Part shown: positions 13,301 through 23,560 of the stretch, piece after piece
How positions within the stretch are numbered: position 1 is the first letter of the stretch
Layout of the letters: each line of letters opens with the position of its first letter
NCBI RefSeq assembly: GCF_030463565.1
Contig: NC_134659.1
Span: 8,936,511 to 9,000,510, forward strand
Source: Pelecanus crispus
Lineage: Eukaryota; Chordata; Aves; Pelecaniformes; Pelecanidae
Length of the DNA stretch: 64,000 bases
Reading direction: 5' to 3'
Translations under genes and position numbers: made by a program
The notes under the pieces: model-generated
Told to the model about the DNA's origin: nothing
The model's input: the letters and a program-made list of their open reading frames with translations, nothing else
The model's database searches: none

Positions 13301-16300
13301 GGGCTGCTGATACCTCGGTGTCAATGACGTCGGTGATGTAGCGGGGGGTGAGAAGCGGCATGCGCACGTACTGCAGCAGTTCTGGCAGTGATGCTTCCCG
13401 TTCTTTTTTTGAGTGCTTCACCCAGTTTATAACTGCCTCAAACACGGGCTCTTCAGAGTCCACCTGGAAAGAGGAGACACACACTGATCAGACTGCAGGA
13501 TAACATTTCAGCAGTCGCTGTGGAACAGGCAACTTCCAGGCTGTTGACACTACTTCACAGCTAGCGAGAGAGCAGGACATTTCAAGCAAGAGTTTGTTAT
13601 GGAAATTCCCATGAGCTGTATTTACAAGCACTAAGAAATGCCCTCATTTTCTTTTTCTTAAAACTGCATTTGTTTTTTCCTTACAGCTGAGATCAACAAT
13701 TGGCAGTATGAGCACCAGAAAAGTAAGCTTTATGGTACACAGCAGAGCCAGAAGCTGGGAGCCACCACTTTTGAGAGAGCCCGGAGACAGGCTGTAACTC
13801 GCAGGGCAGCTCCCCTGACTTCTCAGCGGAGCAGGAGTTACAGTCCTGCAAAATGCAAAGTACCACCATAAAGATGATCAGAATCATGTTTCCTTTTTAC
13901 AGAGCAGTGACTCACTTAACCTCCTGCAGCCCTGTGCCCACGTACTGTCCCTTTAACACGCGAGTCATACCAGGTACGTTTAAGGGGTTTTTTATTTCAA
14001 TCCGTATTTAAGAAACTATAAACAACTGGATTTCAGAGCGGAGAACCCCAGGGCATGAACGTTCTGACTAGTTTATTTCTCTCTCCATGGAGGACCAGCA
14101 CATGCTTGTGCTTACACCACTTCCAGAGATTATACTGACTAAACCGTCTAAATTTGATACTTTTAGAGAACCTCACGTACTTTGGACATCTATGACTACC
14201 AAAAGCAAAATAATTGTAGAAAGCCCTATAATGTATTATTTAGGCTTGGTTTTCTTTTTGTATGTGTTCAGATCATCCAACGTAAAAGCAAATCAGACAT
14301 GAATTTATTGTCATGAGATCTGTTAACTGCTATTAAATATGAAGATAAAAGGAGATACTATAATAAGAGGATTGAGCCTTCCCACCAATATATGACCGGT
14401 ACACTTTGAAGTTCAGTTTGAAGCTGTCTATTGCAGAATGTTCTGAAGCAGGGAGCCACAGAGGTTAATTATGTGAGGTAATTCTTCCAAGCCATTGATT
14501 TATATTTGTTACAGTGTAATTTGAAATGGCCTCTTTCTATGTGAATTACAGGGAAAGGACAATTAGAGCTCACAAAAGGAGAGCAGAGTACTTTATTGTC
14601 TCCAATTTTCCCCACCTCTTCCTCAAATGCAATAATCCCACATAATTTTATCCCCTCCTGAACTGAGTGTCCTCTGACATATTTAACAGTTTTGTTGTTC
14701 GTGAAATCACTTCTGTTTTCTGATAAACGATGAGTAACGCTAAACACAGCACCACAGTGAGAACCTGCCGTTATACTTCTCCAACAGCCAGGGGATTTTC
14801 CAAGGGTGCTCCCTCAGTACCCTCTGATACAGCACATCACGTCTGCACTGGCACAGCAACAGCTGGATTTGCTTCATTCCACCTTCTTAAGGTATTACAA
14901 CGAATGCACACCCCACTGTGTGTCTGCAAGGCCTGAATCAGCCCTCCCAATCCACAATGAATTTTACTTCGCCTGTGTGGATCATCTGATTAGTTTGGCT
15001 GGGTCGTTCTCAAGTTCCTCATTATTTCCTCTTCACTGTCCAGAAGAGTTATGTCAGTACTTGCCACAACCCGCATAAGATCAAACCCTCACAGCATTAA
15101 AGCTGCAGCTTGTTAAACACTAAACCAGCTCAGCCTTTCTCCACTGCTGATCTCAGCCTGTGCCAGGGTCTTTCACTGCTGTCTTGCATGCTCTTTGTCA
15201 AGCAGACTTATTAACAAGAGGAGGTCAGCTTGGCTGAAGGCCACTTTCATGGCAGACTTTCAAGGCATACATCAAGAATTCTCCTCTGGCTACCCCTATA
15301 TTGGCTTTTCAGGAATTCCACCACAGATATCACTTACATTAGTTTGCTTCTAAGAGTTCATGTTACTGTGAACTCTGAATAGTGATTGCTTCAATCACTT
15401 CTTTTAGAACAGAAGCAAACATCAACTCTCAATGAAGTCCATCTCAATAAAAAAAAACACGTCTCCCCCCATTATCAAGGAATATTCAACTTATTTCAGT
15501 TCTCAAGAACATACATATTCATAGAAAATTTGGAAAAAAGTATTTGACAGGTTGCAGCCAAATAGTAAATCCTCCAGAAAGCAACCTTAAGGGAACAAAA
15601 TCTGCATATAACTCCCTGAAAAGTCAGACTAGCCTGCACCATCATGCATTCTGCTGCTTGTAGAAGTAGAGGACACCCAAATGGCTGGGATGACACATGC
15701 ATTCTTGTGCTGCTGAGTAGCATGCGAAGGTCTACAAATAGAAATTAAAGTCTCGGGGGTATTTCTGAAACGTAGGCATTGAGACAACTTGTCTTTGTAA
15801 CCTCTGAAAACTCCTCCAGGGAAAGGAGGAGACAAGAGAACAAGAACTCTGCAGAGGTAACTAACTGTGATTGCCTTTCTTGCAAGAAACACTTGTGTGA
15901 CAACAAATTCTTACATAGAAGCTACACGTTACTGATCAATTTCAGATTATGTGGCTAGAAAATTAGAAGAAGCTTCTTGAAAATTAAACTCCAAATTCAG
16001 GAACTATGTGAGAAGTCCACCCTAGGACTATGGACTAACTTCTGACTGGTTTCAACGTTTTACTTCAATGCTTTGCACATTAATGGTACTTTTCAGGTTT
16101 TACCTGAATTTCATCACACTTGATGAGCTTTTCAACCTCTTCTTGATTTAAGAGGATAAACTCTTCATGCTGAACCACCTCTGGAAAATGTTTCTGGCTG
16201 AAGACCTCTGCAGCTTGCATTAGATCAACACAATTGTGTGTCTCAGCAAAATCCCGAATGCCCAAACAATTTGATGGATCCAGCTGGCTTTCTAGAAACT

Positions 16301-19300
16301 CACAGCAAGCTTGTTTCACACCTATGGAAAATTGGAGGGGTGAATGAGCACTGCATGCTTACTATGAATCCACTGCTTTGGAAAGGGCTTCAGAAAAGAA
16401 AGTTCTAAAGAGTAATGAAAATCCAACTCAAATAACAAGCTTAAAAATACTACAGAAACACACACATGCAAATATTTCTTTGGAGGGATGTGAAAACACT
16501 AAGCAGTAGGCCATGTGTTTGGGCTGGTTTGATCTCTGGCTATTCTATTTAATGCAAAAATAAATCTGGTAAGACTCAAATATGATTTGTACTCAGCTTG
16601 ATGGATTATAAACAAAAAACATATATGGTAGTGGATATGGCTACCAGATTTCTAGGTTTTTTCCAATGTCTTTTTGATAGTTGCCTGGGATTTGGGATAA
16701 TTGCCTGTGATAGCTCCATAGGTGCACATGCAATGACATCAACATTTGTTATGACCCAGACATACTATGATGGCAGGTCAAATGACATCACGGATTTGCT
16801 TAGTATTATAAGTTGAGCTATAACATTTATGTGCTATACAGCCCACAATTCCTCCTGGGAATTCTCACGCAGAAATACAGTAGCCCAAAGCATGGAACAA
16901 TAACCTGGTTTATCATCTTTTTTTCAACCCAAGGCAGTTCCTCTACCAATGACACCACAGCGCACAAGACAACAGAGGAAGTTTGACATAAGTACTTATA
17001 AATATCATGCCTCCCACAATCTGTCTTCCATTTGCAGAAGGTCAGACAAACCAAATCTCTGAACAGCAGTTTGTGCTGATACTCAGCAATTACCTTTCAG
17101 CTGAAGCAGACATGCCGCTGGGAGCAATTCTTGGACGTTTTCTACTGTCACATGAACAGTTTCTGTATATACAAAGTCTAGCAGGATTTCCATGGTGGAG
17201 GCTGTCAGTCCCTGGATATCTACATAGGGTTTATCTTTCTCTGAGAGCTGTAAATTAGAAGGGAGACAAAGGTTTATTTTTCAGTAATGTGATCAAAAAG
17301 CCAACAACGCTCAGCAGTTTTTTAAAATGTGATCTGTCAGAGAGGTTTCAACAGAGATTTGTCCTTTCTCTTCTTGTGCTCACTGAAAGAATAAGTGGAA
17401 GTAGGGAGTTTCCCTACAGAATTCACTTACAGAGTGAGTAAAAGACAAGTTCATTATGGATCGGGAGGACAATCAAACTGCATTGTAAAATGAGCAAGCT
17501 GAGATTAGAGATAGCAGAAATTATGTGTGTCATTTGTGCGAGACAACTAAAATCTCTCCTCCATGCAGCAACTCCAAGCTTTACTACAAGGAACAGTCCA
17601 GGGGGATTCCTCCCTGGGCTGGATGTATATGACATGCTGCAGTTTACATGGAGTAGCCACCTCACCACTCTGCTCTAAAATCAAACCAAATAAAAATATT
17701 TCCTAACTGTTCAATTCCTGATCCATTCTGCAAACTTATGGTGAAGGTTCCTAAAAAGAATGGCCAGAAAGTTCAGAGTTACAGGTTAAATGTAGGTTTA
17801 ACTTAAACATTTGAAAGTAAAACGATAGTACATACAGTGACAATACTTACACAATCCTTTGTCCCCTGACCATTTTATCACCTCTAAGATACATAACTTC
17901 GGAAAAATTATTTTTTCCAAGGAATGTTACCGTCTTATCAGTCAATCTCTGGAAACAGCAGATTCTGCGAATCCACCAAATTTGCACCTCTGTAGGTACA
18001 AAACAGATTTCACAAAGCATCAGCTTTGTGGTTCAATGCATCATCCATCATGAAGCTGCTGGCACAGCATCTGATGATTCATGAGCAATGGGCTAGCAGG
18101 TGGGCTCACTAATCACATCCTGCACATAGCTGCAAGCTCATCAGCATGAATGGACCTCAATAGAAGGATGCCTCCATGCAGCACGCTGCAAAACCAACCT
18201 TTTTTCCATGACTTTTGAAGAAGTAGTCAGTATCAGTGCAAGCACAATTCAGATGAAAGCCCATGACTTTTCTTGCCAAGTGTGAGCCTGAAGTTGGTTA
18301 CAGATAGATTGAGCAGGGACTCAGTGAACAGAAAGCATGATCAAAGCACGATCACTTGGCTTAGAATCTGCCACAGTTGGGGAAAAAGGAGGTAACACAG
18401 AAGCAGAGAAAACAAGAGCAGTCAAGGATACTCCTGCAGAGGCATTCAATGACACAGCAGCAGAAGGGAAGAAACGTCTCTGCTGAGACTGAGCCATTTC
18501 TGTGATGCAGAGAGATACACTTCACAGTAGAGAAGAGAAACACGGGAGGTAATGGTGATACCTGAAGTAATTTAAGGGAAGAGGCCTTTCAAGTCTGTTG
18601 ACACAGTGAACAAACTTTATGGCATCCAGAGTCAGAAAGGAACAGCAAATTACCTTGTCTGACCTGCTGTATGACGGGCCATGCATTGCATTTAGAAGCT
18701 AAAATGAGTTCCTAACTTGGGCTAGACAAAACATTCCCAGAACAAGACTAAGCTGTCTGGAACAACAGATAAAGGACACAGATGTCACCGAAGGTCAGAA
18801 CTGATCAGGCAAGATGTTCATATGATTCCAACAAGCAAATGGAGATGCACACCATACACACTTAGAAGAAAGAGGATAAGATGTTACAAACACCTACTGA
18901 CAGGAGGTTACAAGGGCACCAGACCTCCTGGTAATGTGTTACACTGCATCAGGTAGAAGCTGTAGACATCTGTTCTTCACAGAGTGGGCTGGAGCTGCTA
19001 AAGAAGCTCCTGTCCCCACAACCAATATTCAATAATCAGCCATGAACATACTCTCTTTATACTGTTGACCAAAACGCAAACCATGGGGACAAAACTAATA
19101 CTATAAAGACGATCACCTTCTGCTTCCCTTGCACTTCTGCTGCACTCCACTACTTGGTTGTTATTTGGCTCACAGTTTACTCAAGTGCTAAGATTGCTTG
19201 GAAGGAAGAAAACATTTCAGATAATTTCACACAATGTACATGATGCAGAATAACTTGGGATCCTAGCATCATACCTTAAAGAAGGATCTCAGAGTGGAGA

Positions 19301-22300
19301 CAACTTGATGCTTAACATCCCATGAAGACTGAGCTGTAGTTCCAGACTGAATATGCCGTGTTAGAGAACCGTACACAGTGCTTAGCGCTGCGCTGTTGGG
19401 ACAGAGAGAGTCCCTCTTTTATCAATACAGCAACATACTTGGACTCAGAAGCAATGCAAGATGATGGTCATACAATGCTAATCAAATCACAGTACAAGCA
19501 GCTTTCCTTTCACAGCTGTTTAGTAGTATGAGACAGATCTCTGCAGCTCTGCTGTTAGAATTTCAGGTTATTTTTCCCCTTTGTTGTTGTTGTTGTACTA
19601 GCCAGCAGGAAGTAAAGCAATAGGGGATTGATGCTCCCTGATAGAAGCACGTTTCTAACGCATCATAAAAAGTATGCAGCAGTACAGATCCAGAAATCAA
19701 CTGGAGCATCCAAGAAAACACATTCCCATAGTTAAAGAGAGTCACTTGGAGACATCAATTTTACCCCAGGATGCCCAAGCTGCTGAAAGCCTTAAGACAG
19801 GGGTTGCAGGTCATAGCTCTGTTGTGAAACATAATGTTGCTGTCTCCTATTCCATCCATAAATCATGCAACTCACTCTGCAGGAGAATGGGCCTAAAATT
19901 TTGGAAACACTTTCTTATCCAAGGCCACTTCTTGGTTTTGCTTTTGCTAATGCAGATACACAAAACCATATTGTAATAAAGGCCTCCAATTTCTTCTCAC
20001 ATATAGGGGAAAAGAAATGGTGGCATGACAGTGCTAATACGTGGCTTACTGCATTCTGGAAGGTGTTCACAGTACAGGTAACCATGTAAGAACCTGGAAA
20101 TAGAAGTTGTTTATTTTCAGAATAGAAGAATATTTCTCCATGTTCTAGGGGAAAAAACCTTCAATTTCTAGAACATACCCTCCAAGAGAAAACAGACTAA
20201 TTTCTTTCCGAGGTGAAGCCAACGATCAGCTCTTAACACATCCTGAGTTAGGCTAACTTGTCCAAAGAAAGACAGAAATGCCAGTGCAAAACTAGGATCC
20301 AGGGGAGCATTTGCTAAAACTGCTCTTCAGTTTTCACTACAAGGAAGAACCCTGTCGGTAGAACTGACAGGTGTTCCAGTTTTCCCACACTACTCAGACA
20401 GGGATTCAACAGGTGATCAGTGGCTTCTCCTCATTCTGGAAAATGGGAGCAGAAAATGGCAAGAAATTAATGCTAAGTAAGACTGAGAACTTTTTAAAGT
20501 AAATGTGAAAGTCAGAAGTGAGAGAAGGAAGGAAACTAGAGACACAGGGATTGGCAAACGCAGTTCTTTATGATGATAATCTCCGATGACAGTCTTGGTG
20601 CTACACTGGCCATGCACAGATGTAACATGAATGACTGGGCATGCATAACCCAGGAATCAGTTCTGAACAAAGCCTTGTGTAGCCCAAGTCTGAGAAAAGC
20701 CACACATTACAGCCAGTCAAGCAGTCCCCAAATTCGCAGGAGGCGAGTGATGAAACGCAAAGGAAACCCTTGCAGAGACTGCTAGTCCATTATGCAATCC
20801 AGCATTTTGAGTTTCCTCAAGTTACAGCCATGGCGAAAACACTCTGTACCCACAAGTGTTTGGAGAGCAACCAAACACTGTCCCCTTACGCTCACCAACG
20901 TACTTGTCATTGACACACATGGGAAGCGGGTCCACTTTGAGGCTTACCAAGCTGTCATTTCCTGGAAAGAACGCTCTCCCACAAACACTCAGTAACTGCA
21001 TGTGCAACTCGGCAGGTTTGTCATTTTGGGGTTTCCATACGAAAAAGCAAATTTGGAAGAAATACAAACTATGCAAAAGAAGTAAAACCCTTAAGGCAGC
21101 AGCAATTTGGGAGCGTGAGAGGTTGAGCAATCATGCCCACTGGGCACTGGGTGCACTTATTTTTCTAAGAAGAATTACATCTATGAATTAAGGTCACTAC
21201 AATGTTACAGTTAAAATGAGAGTATAAAGAAGGAAGGAGAGACGATCTCAGCTTAGATCCAAAGTATACCAATCCTCAGCCTTTGTTACCAGCCACAAAG
21301 AACGTTCTGTAGCACACAGAGTGATTGGATCGCTACAGACTGCCTAGATAAAGTCCAGGAAGTCAAAAGCATTGACAGGAACATAGAGGCAAACACAAAG
21401 AAGCAGAGACAGTCTGCTATACGGCTGTGTACGTTGAAGCTATCGGTAAACAGAGAACTTCAGTCTCCAGGGACTGAATTTGCTTTGTGCATTTTTTTTA
21501 AAATTACATTTCCTTTATACAGAGAAAGAGCATGAACCTGACAAATTTACAAATTTCATGAAGACATGGACAGAAAATATATTGGTATGTGGTCAGTCCA
21601 CCTACATCTTTTTTTTGGTTGTTTGCACAGGACTACAAAAACTAAGGCACCTGCTCACCCGACACAGCACTGAAAGAAAGAGAAGCAGGCACACAGACAG
21701 CTCTGCCAACAGTGTTCATTGCTGGATAAAACAAAGAACAAAATGATTCTCTCCTGCAAAGACTACTGGGCTAGCAGGGAGGTCTTTAGGACCTTTGAGC
21801 TACTTAGTAATTTTTCTCCCTGCTAATGGGGGAGTTGCTAGGATAAGGAAAGGATCTTCTGTAAGAAAAAGCCACGAAGATTGATTCAAACTTATAAAAG
21901 ACAAAGCCAGGCAAAGCATCGTATATTTAACAATATGAATGAGTGCTAGCTTTAGCTCAATTACCTTTCGGTGATTTTGAAAAAACAGCACGCAGGTAGT
22001 GCAAGTCAATACAGTAAGTACTGTGAGAGCAAATGTCCTCACAAGTGAGATTGCTGAGTACAGCAACTGGGACCTACAGCCTCCCTCCTCAACCCCAGAG
22101 CTAGAGGTTACATCCTGTTCACAAGAGCAACAGCGCAACCCAACTGTACCCAACGATCAGCCAGTGTGACACAGGGACCAGAACATGAGTTAAACGCCCT
22201 CCATTTCAGTTTTAAAGGGCTGCCTGAATTCACCACCCGGTCCAAGGCACATACCACGGCTCGCACAGCTTTGCACTAGGGCTGGTACCCTTGGCAATAA

Positions 22301-22988
22301 AGATGCCCAGAAGCATCAAGACCATAAACCACCACTAAAAAAATCAGTAAATGTATGAGAGCCTTCCAGTTTGCCAACACAGCCTGGCAGCTCTCTGGTG
22401 CACAGGTTGGTCACGCAGTAGACAATGATTCACGACCACAGTCCCAACTGCAGCCTCTGACTCCCACCATGCCACGATAAAGGGCTCTGGGGCTACCACG
22501 AGGAGACCTAGAATCACCGCGAGGGGATCCTGGGCCACCACGGTAGGATCCAGAGGGCTCCATGCCCACCATGAGGGTATCCTGGGCCACCATGAGGGGC
22601 TCCAGAGAGACCCAGGGCCACCACGGGGGGGATCCAGGGCCACCACGGGGGATCCAGAAGGCTCCAGGATCACCGTGAGGGGCTCCAGGCCCCACTGCTG
22701 AGCAGCTTGACAGAGAGCAGCCCAAGCACTGGGCAGCCCTGCCTCCTCCACCCACAGAGCACCCAGGGCCGGCGGCAGCCCACGCTCCCGCGGCGCACCG
22801 ACCTCGCTGGTGAACATGGCGCAGAAGTAGTCGCTGCAGGCGGCCAGGACGATGCGGTGGGCTGGGAAGTCCTTGTGCTCCACACGGAGGGTGACGTCGC
22901 AGAGCGTGTTGCTCTTCCGCAGGGCGTTCATGGCGTTGAGGATGGACTTGGCGTGCGAGTTGGTCATGATGTCCTTGGGGGGGGCCAT
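1242..22988 (-). CDS. KLHL12: KLHL12, Kelch-like protein 12 (complete, 11 coding exons)
   Basis: Substrate adaptor of the CUL3-RBX1 ubiquitin ligase. The family is known for monoubiquitylating SEC31 to build large COPII coats for collagen export and for targeting Dishevelled in Wnt signalling. Joining exons 22803-22988, 17094-17247, 16104-16321, 13314-13463, 11349-11463, 8876-8982, 7695-7890, 6293-6451, 4988-5086, 1732-1918 and 1242-1368 gives 1698 nt, or 565 residues plus stop, with every splice phase matching. Human KLHL12 is 568 residues. The difference is the N-terminus: this protein starts MAPPKDIM, while the human one has a few extra residues before MAPKDIM. Order: BTB about residues 28-95, BACK about 130-235, six Kelch repeats about 275-565. 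The start ATG has a strong context (GCCATGG) and lies 12 nt inside its exon. Expected to act in the cytosol and at ER exit sites. Identity is certain; it is intact, with no frameshift or internal stop. Confidence 0.97.
1369..1731 (-). other. KLHL12: KLHL12 intron between coding exons 10 and 11
   Basis: A 363-bp intron with GT/AG ends and a short CTG/CAG-rich patch near 1508-1525. No other feature seen. Confidence 0.8.
1732..1918 (-). CDS. KLHL12: KLHL12 coding exon 10 (Kelch repeats 5-6)
   Basis: Encodes residues 462-523 plus two bases of codon 524. Starts [20 protein letters not shown], continues [18 protein letters not shown] and ends [10 protein letters not shown]. Acceptor ctccag, donor GCTGG|gtaagt. 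Entry phase 1, exit phase 2. The last blade has A-G instead of the usual di-glycine (AIAGYDG); from memory the mammalian protein has this too. Confidence 0.96.
1919..4987 (-). other. KLHL12: KLHL12 intron between coding exons 9 and 10
   Basis: A 3.1-kb intron, mostly unremarkable. The one point of note is a minus-strand AATAAA at 4018-4023 at the end of a 144-codon open frame (4002-4436). It could be an intronic polyadenylation site, but has no recognisable protein match. No repeat family identified. Confidence 0.7.
4988..5086 (-). CDS. KLHL12: KLHL12 coding exon 9 (Kelch repeat 4)
   Basis: Encodes the rest of codon 429 through residue 461 plus one base. Reads [20 protein letters not shown], then [13 protein letters not shown]. 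Acceptor tttcag, donor TCAG|gtaaga. Length 99 nt, phase 1 at both ends, so skipping it would remove most of one blade in frame. Confidence 0.95.
5087..6292 (-). other. KLHL12: KLHL12 intron between coding exons 8 and 9
   Basis: A 1.2-kb intron with GT/AG ends. Several open frames on both strands look like chance. No repeat or RNA gene recognised. Confidence 0.75.
6293..6451 (-). CDS. KLHL12: KLHL12 coding exon 8 (Kelch repeat 3)
   Basis: Encodes residues 376-428 plus one base. Reads [20 protein letters not shown], then [20 protein letters not shown] and ends VIYCLG. The SGGFDG, ERYDP and QW positions fit a Kelch blade. Acceptor ttgcag, donor CTCG|gtaggt. Length 159 nt, phase 1 at both ends. 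Confidence 0.95.
6452..7694 (-). other. KLHL12: KLHL12 intron between coding exons 7 and 8
   Basis: A 1.2-kb intron with an AT-rich patch around 6960-7100. Nothing else recognised. Confidence 0.75.
7695..7890 (-). CDS. KLHL12: KLHL12 coding exon 7 (Kelch repeats 1-2)
   Basis: Encodes residues 311-375 plus one base. Starts [20 protein letters not shown], continues [18 protein letters not shown] and ends [13 protein letters not shown] typical blade with IGGYDG and an SSVE strand. Acceptor ttttag, donor GGAG|gtatgt. Entry phase 0, exit phase 1. Confidence 0.96.
7891..8875 (-). other. KLHL12: KLHL12 intron between coding exons 6 and 7
   Basis: About 1 kb of unique-looking intron. I see no feature in it. 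Confidence 0.75.
8876..8982 (-). CDS. KLHL12: KLHL12 coding exon 6 (Kelch repeat 1)
   Basis: Encodes residues 275-310. It reads [20 protein letters not shown], then [16 protein letters not shown]. It contains the di-glycine (IGG), tyrosine and tryptophan positions of a Kelch blade. Acceptor ctctag, donor CCA|gtaagg. Length 107 nt, entry phase 1, exit phase 0. It is also too short to stand out in an ORF scan. Confidence 0.94.
8983..11348 (-). other. KLHL12: KLHL12 intron between coding exons 5 and 6
   Basis: A 2.4-kb intron. It holds an 11-base G run at 10847-10857 and otherwise nothing I can name. Confidence 0.75.
11349..11463 (-). CDS. KLHL12: KLHL12 coding exon 5 (end of BACK, linker)
   Basis: Encodes residues 237-274 plus one base of codon 275. 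It reads [20 protein letters not shown], then [18 protein letters not shown]. This closes BACK and forms the linker into the Kelch propeller. Acceptor cctcag, donor CTAG|gtgagc. Length 115 nt, entry phase 0, exit phase 1. It is short enough to be missed by simple ORF calling. Confidence 0.94.
11464..13313 (-). other. KLHL12: KLHL12 intron between coding exons 4 and 5
   Basis: A 1.85-kb intron with no recognisable repeat, exon or RNA gene. Confidence 0.75.
13314..13463 (-). CDS. KLHL12: KLHL12 coding exon 4 (BACK domain)
   Basis: Encodes residues 187-236, exactly 50 codons, from [20 protein letters not shown] to [13 protein letters not shown]. The VxEAVxxWV and LLxxVRxPLLxPxYL-type motifs are diagnostic of the BACK domain. 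Acceptor ttccag, donor GAG|gtatca. Phase 0 at both ends, so skipping this exon would keep the reading frame. Confidence 0.96.
13464..16103 (-). other. KLHL12: KLHL12 intron between coding exons 3 and 4
   Basis: A 2.6-kb, fairly AT-rich intron. Nothing recognised. Confidence 0.75.
16104..16321 (-). CDS. KLHL12: KLHL12 coding exon 3 (start of BACK domain)
   Basis: Encodes residues 114-186, from [20 protein letters not shown] through the [20 protein letters not shown] helices to CDEIQ. This is the BTB-BACK junction (3-box region) that completes the CUL3 contact in BTB-Kelch adaptors. Acceptor ccatag, donor CAG|gtaaaa. Entry phase 1, exit phase 0. The match to the family is nearly residue for residue. 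Confidence 0.96.
16322..17093 (-). other. KLHL12: KLHL12 intron between coding exons 2 and 3
   Basis: A 772-bp intron separating the end of BTB from BACK. Nothing recognised. Confidence 0.75.
17094..17247 (-). CDS. KLHL12: KLHL12 coding exon 2 (second half of BTB)
   Basis: Encodes residues 63-113 plus the first base of codon 114. It reads [14 protein letters not shown], then the [15 protein letters not shown] helix of the BTB fold and [11 protein letters not shown]. Acceptor ttacag at the 17248 side, donor AAAG|gtaatt. Entry phase 0, exit phase 1. The BTB domain mediates homodimerisation and CUL3 binding, and this half carries the C-terminal helices of the fold. Confidence 0.95.
17248..22802 (-). 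other. KLHL12: KLHL12 intron between coding exons 1 and 2
   Basis: The largest KLHL12 intron at 5.6 kb. A short GTT microsatellite lies at about 19580-19594, and the GC-rich minisatellite (22463-22692) sits next to the donor. The rest looks unique and contains no exon I can support. Confidence 0.7.
22463..22692. repeat. Minisatellite in KLHL12 intron 2
   Basis: Eight or nine imperfect copies of a roughly 25-30 bp GC-rich unit built around CCACCACGAGGGGATCC lie about 110 bp inside the intron after coding exon 1. Copies vary by substitution and spacing (for example CCACCATGAGGG, TCACCGTGAGGG). The array has no stop in the frame continuing from the upstream exon, which produces the long spurious ORF there. 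Confidence 0.75.
22803..22988 (-). CDS. KLHL12: KLHL12 coding exon 1 (start codon, N-terminus, first half of BTB)
   Basis: Encodes residues 1-62, from [15 protein letters not shown] through the BTB strand-helix segment [15 protein letters not shown] to FTSE. The exon itself begins at 23000, right after a cccgcag acceptor, leaving 12 nt of 5' UTR before the ATG. The donor is GAG|gtcggt, a weak match to consensus (C at +3). The boundary is supported because the next exon resumes with LSEK, exactly as in the family. The same frame stays open into the intron, so an ORF predictor would overextend this exon. Confidence 0.93.
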
Positions 22989-23000
22989 GGCGCCCGGCAC

Positions 23001-23242
23001 CTGCGGGCACAGCCAGCACGGCCACATGTCACGGCCCGCCCGCCGCGCCGCCAGGGGGCGCCCTCCCGCCGCGCCGCGCCGCCCCGCCCCGCCCCTCCCT
23101 CCCTCTATCCCTCCCTGCCCCGCCCGGGTCGCCCCCGCCCTGCGCCGCGCCGGCGGCCACAGGCCCCAGGCCGCCCGCAGCCCCGCGGCTTCCCCGCCGA
23201 AACGCGGTGCCCGCCTGCCCGGGGCGGCCCGGCCGCACTCAC
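23001..23242 (-). other. KLHL12: KLHL12 intron 1 (GC-rich, 242 bp)
   Basis: Inferred short intron between a non-coding first exon ending GCGGCG|gtgagt at 23243 and the coding exon starting at 23000 after cccgcag. It is very GC-rich and carries repeated CCCGCCCC boxes around 23078-23130 (Sp1/KLF-type) plus CCCTCCCTCC runs. Both splice sites are close to consensus, but no transcript data are available here. Confidence 0.55.
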
Positions 23243-23373
23243 CGCCGCGGGGAGAGGTCCCGGTCCGCACACCTCGCCTCCCCCCCGCCCTTCCCTCTCC
23301 CCGCGCGGCGCGCTCTGATGGCGTCATTGCGCCGCGCCGAGGTGCTGCGGCACCCCGCCCCGGGTGCCTCGCG

Positions 23374-23386
23374 GTTGCCAGGCAAC
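23374..23386. promoter_or_regulatory. RFX-type X-box palindrome
   Basis: GTTGCC-A-GGCAAC is a perfect inverted repeat with a one-base spacer, fitting the RFX-family consensus (RYYRYY, spacer, RRYRRY). It lies about 130 bp upstream of the inferred first-exon donor, within the core promoter. Binding is inferred from the motif only. Confidence 0.6.
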
Positions 23387-23456
23387 GGGCTCCTGCCGCC
23401 GCCCGGCCCGGCCCGACTCGGCCCGGCCCCCGACACCGCGGCACCGCCGCTCGACC

Positions 23457-23477
23457 GGGGCCCGGGGCCCGGGGCCC
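23457..23477. repeat. Three tandem GGGGCCC units in promoter
   Basis: Three perfect copies of a 7-bp GC-only unit, continuing a wider GCCCGGCCCG-rich stretch from 23401. Probably within or just upstream of the transcription start region. It may form G-rich secondary structure. Confidence 0.75.
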
Positions 23478-23560
23478 GGAGCCTCCCGCACAGAAGCGGG
23501 AGGAAGCGGTGCCGAGCGTGAGCCCGGCGGGGCCGGTGCCCGGGCCCGCAGCGGCGGGAG

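Larger units (their letters stand above)
22750..23560 (-). promoter_or_regulatory. KLHL12: CpG-island promoter of KLHL12
   Basis: A dense block of CpG dinucleotides and GC boxes surrounds the first exon and contrasts sharply with the AT-richer introns. There is no TATA box, as expected of a housekeeping CpG-island promoter. Transcription probably starts between about 23250 and 23450. Elements include a perfect X-box palindrome at 23374-23386, a TGACGCC half-CRE near 23320 (minus strand), three tandem GGGGCCC units at 23457-23477, and GC boxes in intron 1. Long ORFs on both strands here are composition artefacts. Confidence 0.8.
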
